A stretch of 64,000 nucleotides of DNA from positions 4,898,001 through 4,962,000 of the forward strand of contig NZ_CP144164.1 in assembly GCF_037478005.1 (NCBI RefSeq), written 5' to 3'. The translations under genes and the position numbers were made by a program. The stretch is from Alteromonas sp. M12 (lineage in GTDB: Bacteria; Pseudomonadota; Gammaproteobacteria; Enterobacterales; Alteromonadaceae). Shown here piece by piece: positions 46,398-54,486 of this stretch; positions within the stretch are counted from its first letter, which is position 1, and each line of letters opens with the position of its first letter. Below the pieces are notes generated by a model. That model made no database searches, had not been told where the DNA came from, and saw only the letters and a list, made by a program, of their open reading frames with translations.

Positions 46398-46974
46398 CTA
46401 TTTATCCAACCAACACAACTCATATACAAGTATTCCATTACTGATGAATTTAAGTTTATGCACTTTACTATAATCGTCCTTAGGTTGAGGTTCTACACCT
46501 ATTTGTAACGTAACTGTACTTTTGGAGATTATTTCATCATTCATTATAACTATCGCTTTAGATAATGAATAAAGTCTCCTGGAAAGCATAATAAATCACC
46601 CCATAAAGGTTTATCGCTATCTGGAGTTCCTTGTCGTCAAGTTCTGCCAAATCTTTTTGTAAAAACCCTATGTTTGTTAATGGCGAACCGACACCTCGCA
46701 ATTGGGTTTTAAAATAAACGTTTCGTCGATGTATGGAATGTGGAGATTAGGATTTTTAGTCGCAATTTCAATTACATATGAAACAGAAACAATAATTTGG
46801 GTACTTTCATGAAGCATAGATACCGCAGGATGAGATACATCCAAAGCTTGCTTGACGTTTTGACTTTAATAATTGGATAAATTGGATAAGTATCGACGGT
46901 TCAAGGGTAGTATTCACTATACTCGTCAAGAGTAAAAATAATATAGAGATAAGAAACGTTGTTTTCAAAATCAT
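46398..46974 (-). pseudogene. frameshifted gene for a secreted protein of about 190 residues
   Basis: Reading the minus strand from ATG 46974 gives a signal peptide (MILKTTFLISILFLLLTSIV), then NTTLEPSILIQFIQLLKS. The protein continues in a second frame after about 46860 (SQNVKQALDVSHPAVSMLHE to YIDETFILK), and in a third after about 46710 (GVGSPLTNIGFLQKDLAELD to GVIYYAFQ). It then continues after about 46580 in the 46398-46589 frame (KAIVIMNDEIISKSTVTLQI to ELCWLDK). All segments look like protein and join in order, so this was one gene broken by about three frameshifts. No family is recognised. Confidence 0.6.
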
Positions 46975-47035
46975 CTCAAGATTTAATAAATTGCCGAAAC
47001 AAATAGTAGAAGCAAAAAGAGTAATGTCTTTTGGT

Positions 47036-47278
47036 TTAAAAATTATAAACTAAGCAAAAAATCAGAAAAAATAGAGTAAAGAAAATAAAACCTTTTTTAT
47101 AACCGCGATTTCTTACTTTTATCCAAAACTCTTTTTGTGCTTTTTGCTCAGCATGACTTAACAAATGTTCACAGTGAGGACACCTATTCCCAAGATACAT
47201 AATTAACTGACATTTTGGACATTTTGCAGAAGGTGAAAACTCTGCCATTCCCATGATGGTTGGTTTCTCAGACTTCAT
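47036..47278 (-). CDS. zinc-ribbon small membrane protein
   Basis: An 80-residue protein with a zinc-ribbon at the N terminus (AKCPKCQLIMYLGNRCPHC, two CxxC pairs), a basic linker, and one C-terminal membrane helix (GFIFFTLFFLIFCLVYNF). Many small bacterial proteins have this shape with unknown function. It is monocistronic. Confidence 0.65.
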   Translation of the reverse strand: MKSEKPTIMGMAEFSPSAKCPKCQLIMYLGNRCPHCEHLLSHAEQKAQKEFWIKVRNRGYKKGFIFFTLFFLIFCLVYNF

Positions 47279-47368
47279 TATATCTTTGCCACATAGGGCC
47301 CCACAATTTTAAGATAAGCTTGCTGGCAGTATTTATTGGAAACAGGCTGCATGCCGCCAATATTAGGC

Positions 47369-47725
47369 CTAGGGAACAAGTTTATTGGTTTTGCCTTTAT
47401 GCCCAAAATAAATACCACCTAATCCACCTGCATAAATTAAAAATTGCTCTATACCTAAAACAGCAAAATAGTACCAACCTTGCTCATCAAGTAAGGCATT
47501 GCGCATTTGTATATCTTGCCACAAGGATATAAGACCTATCGAGTACAAAGCACCAACAAAAATGAATATTGCACTCAGCCACCATCGAATAAAACTAACT
47601 GCAATAGCGACTATAAAAATTCCAACGCCAGTGAAAAGTATCTCTATAAGACTTGGCATTTTATCCGAAACTTCGGCAAATGCAGGAAATGGTAGAATTG
47701 TTGCTAATGGAAAAAGATATTTCAT
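47369..47725 (-). CDS. membrane protein with signal-like N terminus
   Basis: A protein of 118 residues from ATG 47725 with AGGGGTAGC upstream. The start MKYLFPLATILPFPAFAE looks like a cleavable signal. Three further hydrophobic segments follow (IEILFTGVGIFIVAIAVSF, WLSAIFIFVGALYSIGLISL, FAVLGIEQFLIYAGGLGGIYF). No family is recognised. Confidence 0.65.
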   Translation of the reverse strand: MKYLFPLATILPFPAFAEVSDKMPSLIEILFTGVGIFIVAIAVSFIRWWLSAIFIFVGALYSIGLISLWQDIQMRNALLDEQGWYYFAVLGIEQFLIYAGGLGGIYFGHKGKTNKLVP

Positions 47726-47800
47726 GCTACCCCTAACCCTCACAATGACGGGTAAAACCGCATGCGTTTCCCGCTGATAAGCAAAGCATATTTGATACTT

Positions 47801-48199
47801 TTATTGAGTCGGAACATGATTGAAAAAACGATCAGCTTGGGTCGCTAAATGTGGCAATTGTCCGAAATCAACTAAGATACTTGACCTTAATTGCCACTCT
47901 TCTGGATGTCCAAGCATACCTTTTAGCTGGAAAGAAAAACAAACCTCTCCAACAGATGAGCAAATTGCAGAGAGACTAAACTGACTTTCTATGGACTCCC
48001 ATTTACGAGCTGATTTCCATGGTTTGTTAAATGCAGCCAACTCATTTAAAAAATTTAGCAGCCCCTTTTCATCTGTATATGTGCAAACGCGAACGGATGC
48101 ATAAGCAACTCCAGATGAATGGACGATAAAATAATCATGCTCAGGATGAGTGAACCTGAGCGAGTTAGCTGAAACTGATGAATCTATCGAAAATTCCAT
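47801..48199 (-). CDS. DUF6228-like cytosolic protein
   Basis: A protein of 132 residues from ATG 48199 with AAGGGAAA upstream; a longer TTG-started form is unlikely. It contains a W-rich core (FNKPWKSARKWESIESQFSL), then ICSSVGEVCFSFQLKG and EEWQLRSSILVDFGQLPHLA, an order that resembles DUF6228 proteins. These are small proteins of unknown function, some near toxin or immunity genes. The match is by eye and moderate. Confidence 0.6.
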   Translation of the reverse strand: MEFSIDSSVSANSLRFTHPEHDYFIVHSSGVAYASVRVCTYTDEKGLLNFLNELAAFNKPWKSARKWESIESQFSLSAICSSVGEVCFSFQLKGMLGHPEEWQLRSSILVDFGQLPHLATQADRFFNHVPTQ

Positions 48200-48283
48200 T
48201 TTCCCTTGAGCACCTAATGTTTTAAAACACAAAAAGATTGGTATCTAAGCGGCGGAGGCAACCAATGTTTTGCCTTATTATAG

Positions 48284-48625
48284 TTATTTTGAAAACAAAC
48301 TAACTTTTGTTGGTGAGGATTTTGCCAACTCTAATACTTCGTTGTAATTTAATCCGTCAATTTTTTTACCAATAATGAAATAGTTGATTTCGTTAGTCAT
48401 TGTAGGGTCTCCCTCTATGTCATAAAAACTTTTGACATCTGAAAACTGTATCGCCATCAAAGCCATTAGAAACTCAACTTCCTCTGCACGTTTTAGACGT
48501 TTGCTTACGTACAAAATTCCCTGCTTCGTTGATTCAATTGTTGAGCCATCAAATACATAATCTCTTTTTATGCTTGCGCAGCCGCTAACAATAATAATGA
48601 GTACAGCACAAAAAATATGTTTCAT
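48284..48625 (-). CDS. DUF6694-like lipoprotein
   Basis: The 113-residue protein has a lipoprotein signal, MKHIFCAVLIIIVSGC. The mature part has the DUF6694-like order: DGSTIESTKQGI, EVEFLMALMAIQFSD, and KIDGLNYNEVLELAKSS at the end. It is an envelope protein of unknown function. AAGGAG precedes the ATG. Confidence 0.65.
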   Translation of the reverse strand: MKHIFCAVLIIIVSGCASIKRDYVFDGSTIESTKQGILYVSKRLKRAEEVEFLMALMAIQFSDVKSFYDIEGDPTMTNEINYFIIGKKIDGLNYNEVLELAKSSPTKVSLFSK

Positions 48626-48854
48626 CGAATCTCCTTATAAATATTGTAACTTCCCTTGAGCCTACTTTTTTAGGTGTTGATATCTAATTTACTTGGTTGC
48701 GCTATATGCCTACACCCGATGGTTTATCAATAACACCTAAAAAGAGCGCTGTGAGAATAAACATAACATACTTTTTATCGGTCTCGAAATGCACAGAAAA
48801 CTTGTTGATTTGAGCACGAGCGCCTCGTAAGTGAAGTGATTTACAATTCAAAAC

Positions 48855-48883
48855 AACACACTAAGGACTTAACTTAGTGTGTT
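48855..48883 (-). terminator. terminator of the exported hydrolase gene
   Basis: AACACACTAAG and CTTAGTGTGTT form a perfect 11-bp stem with a 7-base loop, 18 bp after the hydrolase stop. On the minus strand it is followed by GTTTTGAATT. Confidence 0.75.
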
Positions 48884-48900
48884 GGTGTTGCGGGTTAAAA

Positions 48901-49782
48901 TCATAAATTCGATTTAAGAAACAACTCAATTTGACTGAGCATCCACTCAGGTTCGTCAGCCATCACGAAGTGCTTAGCGGTTGGGGCATAGGCCATGTGC
49001 TTAAATTCTTCCGGAATATTAGCCAGTTGCGTGACGTAATTGTTTTTTGTAGCAGCATAACTTACATAAGGCGCTGCTTGTGCCGGTGCGCCAATTGTAA
49101 GCACGGGGCGTTCTATTTCATTGAGCTTATCTCTGAGATCTAATTGCATCAATTCACCGAATGCCCGTCCCGATGTCATTGGGTCTGAAGTCATCATCTC
49201 ATTTAGCATTTGTGAGTGCCAAGCTTCATTATTCGCCATCGATTTGACCATGATTTTAGGATCAAATGAACGTGGTGTTTCGCCACTTGGTGCTTGCTGA
49301 TTAGCAAATAAAGCCCCAAGTGCTGGTAGTCCATCAACATTCACAATTGCTGATATTTGAGGATGTTTTTCTGTTGCCAACCACAAAGCTAAAGTTCCGC
49401 CAAGAGAGTGACCGACAATCACAACGTCTTCTAATTTATTTGTGCGGATATAGTCTAAAATCGCATTCTTTTGAAATTCAAGATAGTTAGCGCCAACGGT
49501 TTCTGGTGCGGCGGCTTTTACCCCAGCAAATCCAGCTAAAGTAAGGGCATGAAGTTGATAACGATCAGAAAAGTGCTTAATAGTATCTGTCCATACAGCA
49601 GCGGAAGAAGAGACCCCAGGAATCAAAATGATAGGCTTACCCGCTCCGGATACCACTGCATTAAATGCTTCATATTGATGAGTAATTTTAACTGACGATT
49701 TGCTGCTTTGTGCGCTGACATAGCCTGAACTAACTGAGCTAATTAAACATAGTGATAAAGCCAAAATTTTCGTTATTTTCAT
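48901..49782 (-). CDS. exported alpha/beta hydrolase
   Basis: A protein of 293 residues from ATG 49782 (GGGGAAC upstream), with a signal peptide ending SSGYVSAQ; the longer frame from 49854 would bury the signal. The fold shows PIILIPGVSSSAAVWTDTI at the start, the nucleophile Ser in VIVGHSLGGTLALWLA (about residue 119) and a C-terminal histidine in PTAKHFVMADEP. It is probably a periplasmic esterase. Its 5' side faces the repeat-rich region 49888-50374. Confidence 0.85.
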   Translation of the reverse strand: MKITKILALSLCLISSVSSGYVSAQSSKSSVKITHQYEAFNAVVSGAGKPIILIPGVSSSAAVWTDTIKHFSDRYQLHALTLAGFAGVKAAAPETVGANYLEFQKNAILDYIRTNKLEDVVIVGHSLGGTLALWLATEKHPQISAIVNVDGLPALGALFANQQAPSGETPRSFDPKIMVKSMANNEAWHSQMLNEMMTSDPMTSGRAFGELMQLDLRDKLNEIERPVLTIGAPAQAAPYVSYAATKNNYVTQLANIPEEFKHMAYAPTAKHFVMADEPEWMLSQIELFLKSNL

Positions 49783-49930
49783 TGTTGTTCCCCAAATTTG
49801 TTTGAGGTTTAACTTTATCCCTATAGCAAAAATTAGGTCAGTGTGTTTTGTCATTCATTCACGATGACAAATGTCACTAATTTTTGAGACACCCATTCTT
49901 TTACCATGACACCCATCATTTTCTTACTGA

Positions 49931-50132
49931 GACACCCATAGTAATGAGCCCTCATTCGCTGGTTTATTCAGAACGGTAGAATAATGTGAATGTTGCTAAT
50001 TTGGGGTTTGAATTTAATATTTTCTTACTATGACACCCATAGTAATAAGTCCTCATTTTCTGGTTTATTCAGAACGGTAGAATCATGTGAATATTGTTAA
50101 TTTGGGGTTTGAATTTAAAGTTTTCGGAGGTT
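49931..50132. repeat. 101-bp tandem duplication (two units)
   Basis: Unit 1 starts at 49931 and unit 2 at 50032, both with GACACCCATAGTAAT. The first ~87 bp match with about seven differences, including the shared stretches GGTTTATTCAGAACGGTAGA and TTTGGGGTTTGAATTTAA, after which they diverge. Unit 2 continues into the longer element 50032-50213. Confidence 0.85.
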
Positions 50133-50213
50133 TTTGAATTGCTATGTCTTTATTTAGATATATATCAGATTTAACGCATATTATTGGCAGCAAGAACTGC
50201 CCACCTTGCAGGA
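50032..50213. repeat. ~180-bp repeated element, copy A
   Basis: This copy begins GACACCCATAGTAATAAG and ends near the hairpin GGCAGCAAGAACTGCC. It aligns over its whole length (182 against 183 bp, by eye) with copy B at 52052-52234, including GTGAATAT, TTTGAATTGCT against TTGGAATTGTT, and the CAGCAAGAA segment. No protein frame is conserved between the two copies. Confidence 0.65.
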
Positions 50214-50409
50214 CTATTTGGATAGTACTTATTAAGACACCCATTATTACCAAAATAAAAAACAATATGTACACTTTGAAAATAAAGCGCCTTCAGAGGT
50301 GATATAGAGGTAAAGCACTTTGTTAATTTTTATATAAATCTACTGCGTAATAAAAATTACTAAAGATGGGTGTCTTCTTTATTTTTTCTTTATTTTTAAA
50401 AGAAGTTTT

Positions 50410-51720
50410 TCATCCCATAGCACTAATTTCAGCCAAGGCTGTTTCAATTTCTTGTTCATTATTAAGTAATGAAGGTGCAAATCGGGCGTAGCTTTTCCGA
50501 TAAGGAGTACTACTCATGATTATGCCTTTTTTATGCATTCTTTTTACTACTGTTTCAGGATCTATTCCATCTACGTCAAAGCAGACTAAACCCGATGAAA
50601 GCGCGCTACTCTCAGGTGTATACAAGGTAACATGAGGCATTTTTGCTAGTCCGACTTTGGTTTGCTGGTTTAATTGATGGATGCGGTTTTGTACATTTTC
50701 TTTGCCTAATTGCAAATGCAATTTAAAGGCCTCGGGTAACGCCCAGCGGTGCTCAAACGAGTGGAAACCACCCGGTGACATGTGTTCGCCCACTGGCACA
50801 TTTCCTGGTTTCACCAATCCCATCCAAACATCGTACGATGCACTAAAGCTAGGAATAACCGCTTCAGCCTGATCCCAAGCTTTATCGTTTCCCCAAATAA
50901 CACCAGTTCCTCTAGGACCAAAAATCCATTTATGCGTACCAGCAATGAAAAAATCACAGCCAAGTTCGCTCACATCTTGATTTTCAATCCCAAATCCATG
51001 AACTCCGTCCACACAAAATAAGATTTGTTGAGCTGACTTACGCGTTTTATTAATTCGAGCAATCTCATCGGCCATTTCTCGTATAGGGAGTTTAACGCCG
51101 GTCGACGAATGAACCCATGTGGCGGCAAAAACTCGGGTGTTAACATTTATTGCTTCTTTTAAGCGGGCAACAACTTCCTTAACATTCACTTTTGCTGGAT
51201 TATCATAAAGAGCAATACGCTGGATTTTAATACCGCTTCGATTCGCCCTATGAACCAATGACATATCCGTTGAATAATGATCATGAACTGTTTGCAAAAT
51301 TTCTTCACCGGCTTGTAACTTTAATCCACTGTAAACCATGGCAAGCCCCATAGTGGTACTGTCGGTTAGGGCGATATTCTCCCCTTTACCGCCCATATAT
51401 TGAGCCGCACTATTTGAAATTTCACTATCGATAGTTAGGAAGTTTTCGTGCCAGTAATCAGAAGGGTTTTCATCAAAAGATCGTCGATGTTTTTCGATAG
51501 CATCAGCTACAGGCTTTGGGTGCGAAGCCAACAAAAAAGTCGATAACTGTATGTAGTCGTGAGTCAGTGGAAACAATTTTCGCAATGCACGCCAATCACC
51601 GGTTCGAACTGTTGAAACACCCATATCAGTGCTTGAAGAATGTGCTAGCACAGCTCCAGGGGCCAACATACTCGCTCCAATCCCAAAACCTAAACTATTC
51701 AAAAATTCCCGTCGTTGCAT
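50410..51720 (-). CDS. Tat-exported class V aminotransferase-fold PLP enzyme
   Basis: The 436-residue protein has a twin-arginine signal (RREFLNSLGFGIGASMLAPG, cleavage near AVLAHS). The fold is that of class V aminotransferases/isopenicillin-N-epimerase-like enzymes: ALTDSTTMGLAMVYSG, the cofactor region FCVDGVHGFG and the Schiff-base Lys in FIAGTHKWIFGPRGTG (about residue 246). Exported folded PLP enzymes are in line with the Tat route, since the cofactor is loaded in the cytoplasm. The substrate is unknown. AAGGAGATAG precedes the ATG. Confidence 0.88.
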   Translation of the reverse strand: MQRREFLNSLGFGIGASMLAPGAVLAHSSSTDMGVSTVRTGDWRALRKLFPLTHDYIQLSTFLLASHPKPVADAIEKHRRSFDENPSDYWHENFLTIDSEISNSAAQYMGGKGENIALTDSTTMGLAMVYSGLKLQAGEEILQTVHDHYSTDMSLVHRANRSGIKIQRIALYDNPAKVNVKEVVARLKEAINVNTRVFAATWVHSSTGVKLPIREMADEIARINKTRKSAQQILFCVDGVHGFGIENQDVSELGCDFFIAGTHKWIFGPRGTGVIWGNDKAWDQAEAVIPSFSASYDVWMGLVKPGNVPVGEHMSPGGFHSFEHRWALPEAFKLHLQLGKENVQNRIHQLNQQTKVGLAKMPHVTLYTPESSALSSGLVCFDVDGIDPETVVKRMHKKGIIMSSTPYRKSYARFAPSLLNNEQEIETALAEISAMG

Positions 51721-52051
51721 CTCTATCTCCTTTTTTATTTAGATAATATTTTCGATCCTGAATTTAAATAAACGAAAGCAACTAGTTGGGTTAAGTGCAA
51801 TGACAACTAATATCGTTAAAAATCTCATATTAAGGGAAATTAAGTATAGTCCATTTTTGACATAGCGACTTTAATGGGTAACACAGTGAAAACAGGTGCA
51901 TTAACCCTTTGCTGATATGCAAGAGTGACGTATTACTTTATCGATTTATTGGCAGTTTGAAGCATCAAAATTGCGTCAATGCCCCAACCTCAAGTAACTA
52001 TTAAGAAGTGTCTATTAAGACACCCAAAATAAAGTGCCTAATGCCGATTAA
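51721..52051. other. intergenic region upstream of the Tat aminotransferase
   Basis: This AT-rich region should hold the promoter of the class V aminotransferase gene. It contains TGTCTATTAAGACACCC around 52009-52025, a short palindromic form of the local repeat. No gene was seen. Confidence 0.5.
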
Positions 52052-52234
52052 GACATCCAAACTATTAAGCCCCTTTAATCCAAACCAATTCAGAGCGAAA
52101 AAGTGATGTGAATATGGCGCTTTTGGGCTTTGATAAGAAAGTGGGGGGAAGTTTGGAATTGTTGTGGCTTTATGTAGCTATATCTCTGATTTAATTCATA
52201 TTACAGACAGCAAGAATCGTCCATCGAGTAGGAG
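52052..52234. repeat. ~180-bp repeated element, copy B, beside the RAYT gene
   Basis: This copy begins GACATCCAAACTATTAAG and aligns along its length with copy A (50032-50213). It ends 29 bp before the RAYT stop codon (52264). The spacing is conserved but the copies differ at many positions, so it is an older insertion or a second family member. Confidence 0.65.
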
Positions 52235-52263
52235 GATTAAAACAAATTTGGCTGCTAAATTGT

Positions 52264-53247
52264 TTAGGCTTGTTGTAATAATGCTTTGGCCTTTGTTATC
52301 CCTCGTATTCGTTGATGGCCGGTATGTTGTTTAAATTGTTGCATCATATGCTCACTGCCTACCGCTGTATGAAAGTGCTGTTCAAACTCTGTGGTAAGCG
52401 TTATCCATTGCTCTGAATTAAGGCCAAGGCGTTCTAAAATAGGGCTATGCTGGTGTTCGATGTAACCGGCTTTATCTTCTCGAATACTTCTGCCTGTGCA
52501 ATCGACTAATTTACAGTAATCTATGAGAGAGAAGGCAATGCCTCTAGGCATACCTTGTCTATGGTTACCCACAAACCCCATCAAGTTTTTGGGTTGCTCT
52601 CCTTTAATACAGGCCTGGATACGCTTTTGGATACTGGTGTGTTTTGAGGTTTCTGGCGTTTTTTTTTCGATTTTGGCTCGAATTGGATTTAAATCCACGT
52701 AGGCCATGCAAGCTAGCACGGCCGACTCATCTAATAATGCTTGAGATTTAAACCGTCCCTCCCAAAATCGACCTGTGCAGTCATCTTCTTTATTCGCCTC
52801 GCGGGCTATGTATTCATTCAGACTGCGCATGAACCAACTAATGTCGTACAAACGTTGACGATAAATATTAATCGTTTCATTCAATGTGATTTGCTCACTT
52901 TGACTCAGTGATTCGTCACGCAAAAATCGTTGGGTAAGTAATGTGCCTTTATGTAATTGATGCCAACGATAAGCCACTTCTTTTAACGACCAGTTATCGG
53001 CTGCTTCTTTATCAACACAGACTACAATATGTGTGTGATTACTCATGACAGCATAAGCACACACATCAATAGCAAAAACAGCACTCAAATTGAGTAAACG
53101 TTGCTCGACCCAGCCTCGCCTATGTTCATAACTTTGCCCCGTAAATTCATCTTCACCGCACAAAAACGAGCGACGAACACAACGGGAGACGCAATGGTAA
53201 TAGGGCGTATCAATAAGACTAATTTGAGATTTTCGTGACTGAGGCAT
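52264..53247 (-). CDS. REP-associated tyrosine transposase (RAYT)
   Basis: The 327-residue protein opens QISLIDTPYYHCVSRCVRRS, characteristic of the Alteromonadales/Vibrionales RAYT type. The HUH motif is NHTHIVV (about residues 70-76, histidines separated by Thr). The conserved late block CTGRFWEGRFKSQALLDESA with AYVDLNPIRA follows at about 155-190. Y1-type RAYTs nick and join single-stranded DNA at short hairpin repeats and are single-copy, domesticated relatives of IS200/IS605. There is no left or right IS end. Repeats with ATGGGTGTC cluster around it and are its likely substrates. The basic C-terminal third is typical. Confidence 0.9.
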   Translation of the reverse strand: MPQSRKSQISLIDTPYYHCVSRCVRRSFLCGEDEFTGQSYEHRRGWVEQRLLNLSAVFAIDVCAYAVMSNHTHIVVCVDKEAADNWSLKEVAYRWHQLHKGTLLTQRFLRDESLSQSEQITLNETINIYRQRLYDISWFMRSLNEYIAREANKEDDCTGRFWEGRFKSQALLDESAVLACMAYVDLNPIRAKIEKKTPETSKHTSIQKRIQACIKGEQPKNLMGFVGNHRQGMPRGIAFSLIDYCKLVDCTGRSIREDKAGYIEHQHSPILERLGLNSEQWITLTTEFEQHFHTAVGSEHMMQQFKQHTGHQRIRGITKAKALLQQA

Positions 53248-53335
53248 AACTAACCATCCATGGTTGTTGAGTAACTGTAAGCCTAGAACATCTAGAAAAA
53301 ATTACCAAATAATCATGGATGTCATGTTAATTTTG

Positions 53336-53614
53336 TTAACCACATTTAATTTTCTTTTCGCCAATATGATAAACGTTATTAACGAGGACATATGTACCTG
53401 AAATAATTGCTGATGTTGGAATAGATAGTATTGCAAATATTTCATCATTCCATTGGTAAAAGCTAGTATCACCATCAGTCAAGTTCACTAATTTTAATAT
53501 TTTTCTATCTGTTGATAGCGCACATTGATACTTTTCTGAATGGTCTATTTCAGGCAAAACTACACAACTGGTTAGAATAAGAGCAAGAAATAACATGAAT
53601 ATTTTGTTTAGCAT
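53336..53614 (-). CDS. putative small lipoprotein
   Basis: A protein of 92 residues from ATG 53614 with GAGAATTTG upstream; the longer frame from 53668 would put 18 residues before the signal. MLNKIFMLFLALILTSC is a clear lipoprotein signal. The mature part (EKYQCALSTDRKILKLVNL and a C-terminal GEKKIKCG) has two cysteines that could pair. It lies just upstream of the RAYT gene on the same strand. No family is recognised. Confidence 0.65.
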   Translation of the reverse strand: MLNKIFMLFLALILTSCVVLPEIDHSEKYQCALSTDRKILKLVNLTDGDTSFYQWNDEIFAILSIPTSAIISGTYVLVNNVYHIGEKKIKCG

Positions 53615-53758
53615 CAAATTCTCATTTTTATAAAAATCATTAAGTAACTTCTTGTTTGCTAACGCCAACTTAAGCGCCCGCTAACAGCTCTTGTGGAATA
53701 TCCGTCCCAAGTTAATCTGAAAGAATCTGCAGCCTGAGTTGTTCCCCTAAACAATCAT

Positions 53759-53785
53759 GGGTGTCTTGATAATTCCATGGGTGTC
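53759..53785 (+). repeat. two ATGGGTGTC repeats at the end of the DJ-1 gene
   Basis: CATGGGTGTCTTGATAATTC and CATGGGTGTCTAAATAATTT lie side by side. The second copy supplies the stop codon of the DJ-1/PfpI gene: the CTA in GTGTCTAAAT is TAG on the minus strand. Confidence 0.85.
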
Positions 53786-54384
53786 TAAATAATTTTACGC
53801 CAGTCAAATTCCATTTGCCTCGCTGTTTTCTCTGCCAAATCTAAACTAGCAAGTTTTGAAACTAAGTGAAGGGTCATATCAATGCCAGCGGAAATACCAC
53901 CAGATGTTACCACCTTGCCTTCATCTACCCACCGTTGATTTTCGATAACGGTTAGGTCTGAATATGAGCTCCGAAGATCTTCAATATCTTCCCAGTGAGT
54001 GGTTACTTTGAGATTGGATAACAATCCGGCCTCCGCAAGAATAAAGGCTCCGGTACAAACAGACGCTACCGTTTTGGCGCTCTTTGACGTAGTAGAAACC
54101 CAATCAATAACCTTCGATTTTAGCAACTCTTGGGTGTGAATGCCGCCAACAACTATCAGTACGTCAATTTCAGGATGATGGCTAAAACAATAATGCGGAT
54201 TAACCTTAAATCCGCCTCTAGCCTTAACAGTGCGACTTTCCTCGGCTACTAAAAACACGTTAAACAACCCTGCTGGATTAGATAACCTGTTGGCAGTTGA
54301 AAACACTTCAAAAGGACCAGAAAAATCTAGTACTTCAGCATCATCGTAAATGTAGATTCCAACATTCAATGCATAATCCCCCAT
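53785..54384 (-). CDS. DJ-1/PfpI family protein (isonitrile-hydratase-like)
   Basis: The 199-residue protein has the DJ-1/PfpI fold: NVGIYIYDDAEVLDFSGPFEVF at the start, the nucleophile Cys in VASVCTGAFILAEAGLL (about residue 106), and VTSGGISAGIDMTLHLVSKL later. This is the group annotated as isonitrile hydratase or as the sensor half of AraC-type GATase regulators, here without a DNA-binding domain. The start could be ATG or a TTG five codons later. The stop codon lies within a local repeat. Confidence 0.88.
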   Translation of the reverse strand: MGDYALNVGIYIYDDAEVLDFSGPFEVFSTANRLSNPAGLFNVFLVAEESRTVKARGGFKVNPHYCFSHHPEIDVLIVVGGIHTQELLKSKVIDWVSTTSKSAKTVASVCTGAFILAEAGLLSNLKVTTHWEDIEDLRSSYSDLTVIENQRWVDEGKVVTSGGISAGIDMTLHLVSKLASLDLAEKTARQMEFDWRKII

Positions 54385-54486
54385 GACTCATTGCCGCCGC
54401 TTAAATTGTGTAGAAAGCTCGCTCTGGCTTTTGTTCCGCAAAAAACATGACTACTTTAGAATCAAGTTTAAAGCGCTTGTATGGAT

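Larger units (their letters stand above)
49888..50374. repeat. GACACCCAT repeat cluster
   Basis: This gap between the exported hydrolase and the class V aminotransferase holds GACACCC at 49888, 49908, 49931, 50032 and 50236, and its complement GGGTGTC at 50368. A 101-bp tandem duplication and a ~180-bp element are listed separately. The short frame 50083-50274 lies inside the repeats and is not a gene. Confidence 0.8.

Noticed and set aside
50083..50274. Minus-strand frame of 63 codons in the repeat region
   Set aside because: It lies inside repeat element A and is not open in copy B, so it is not a conserved gene.
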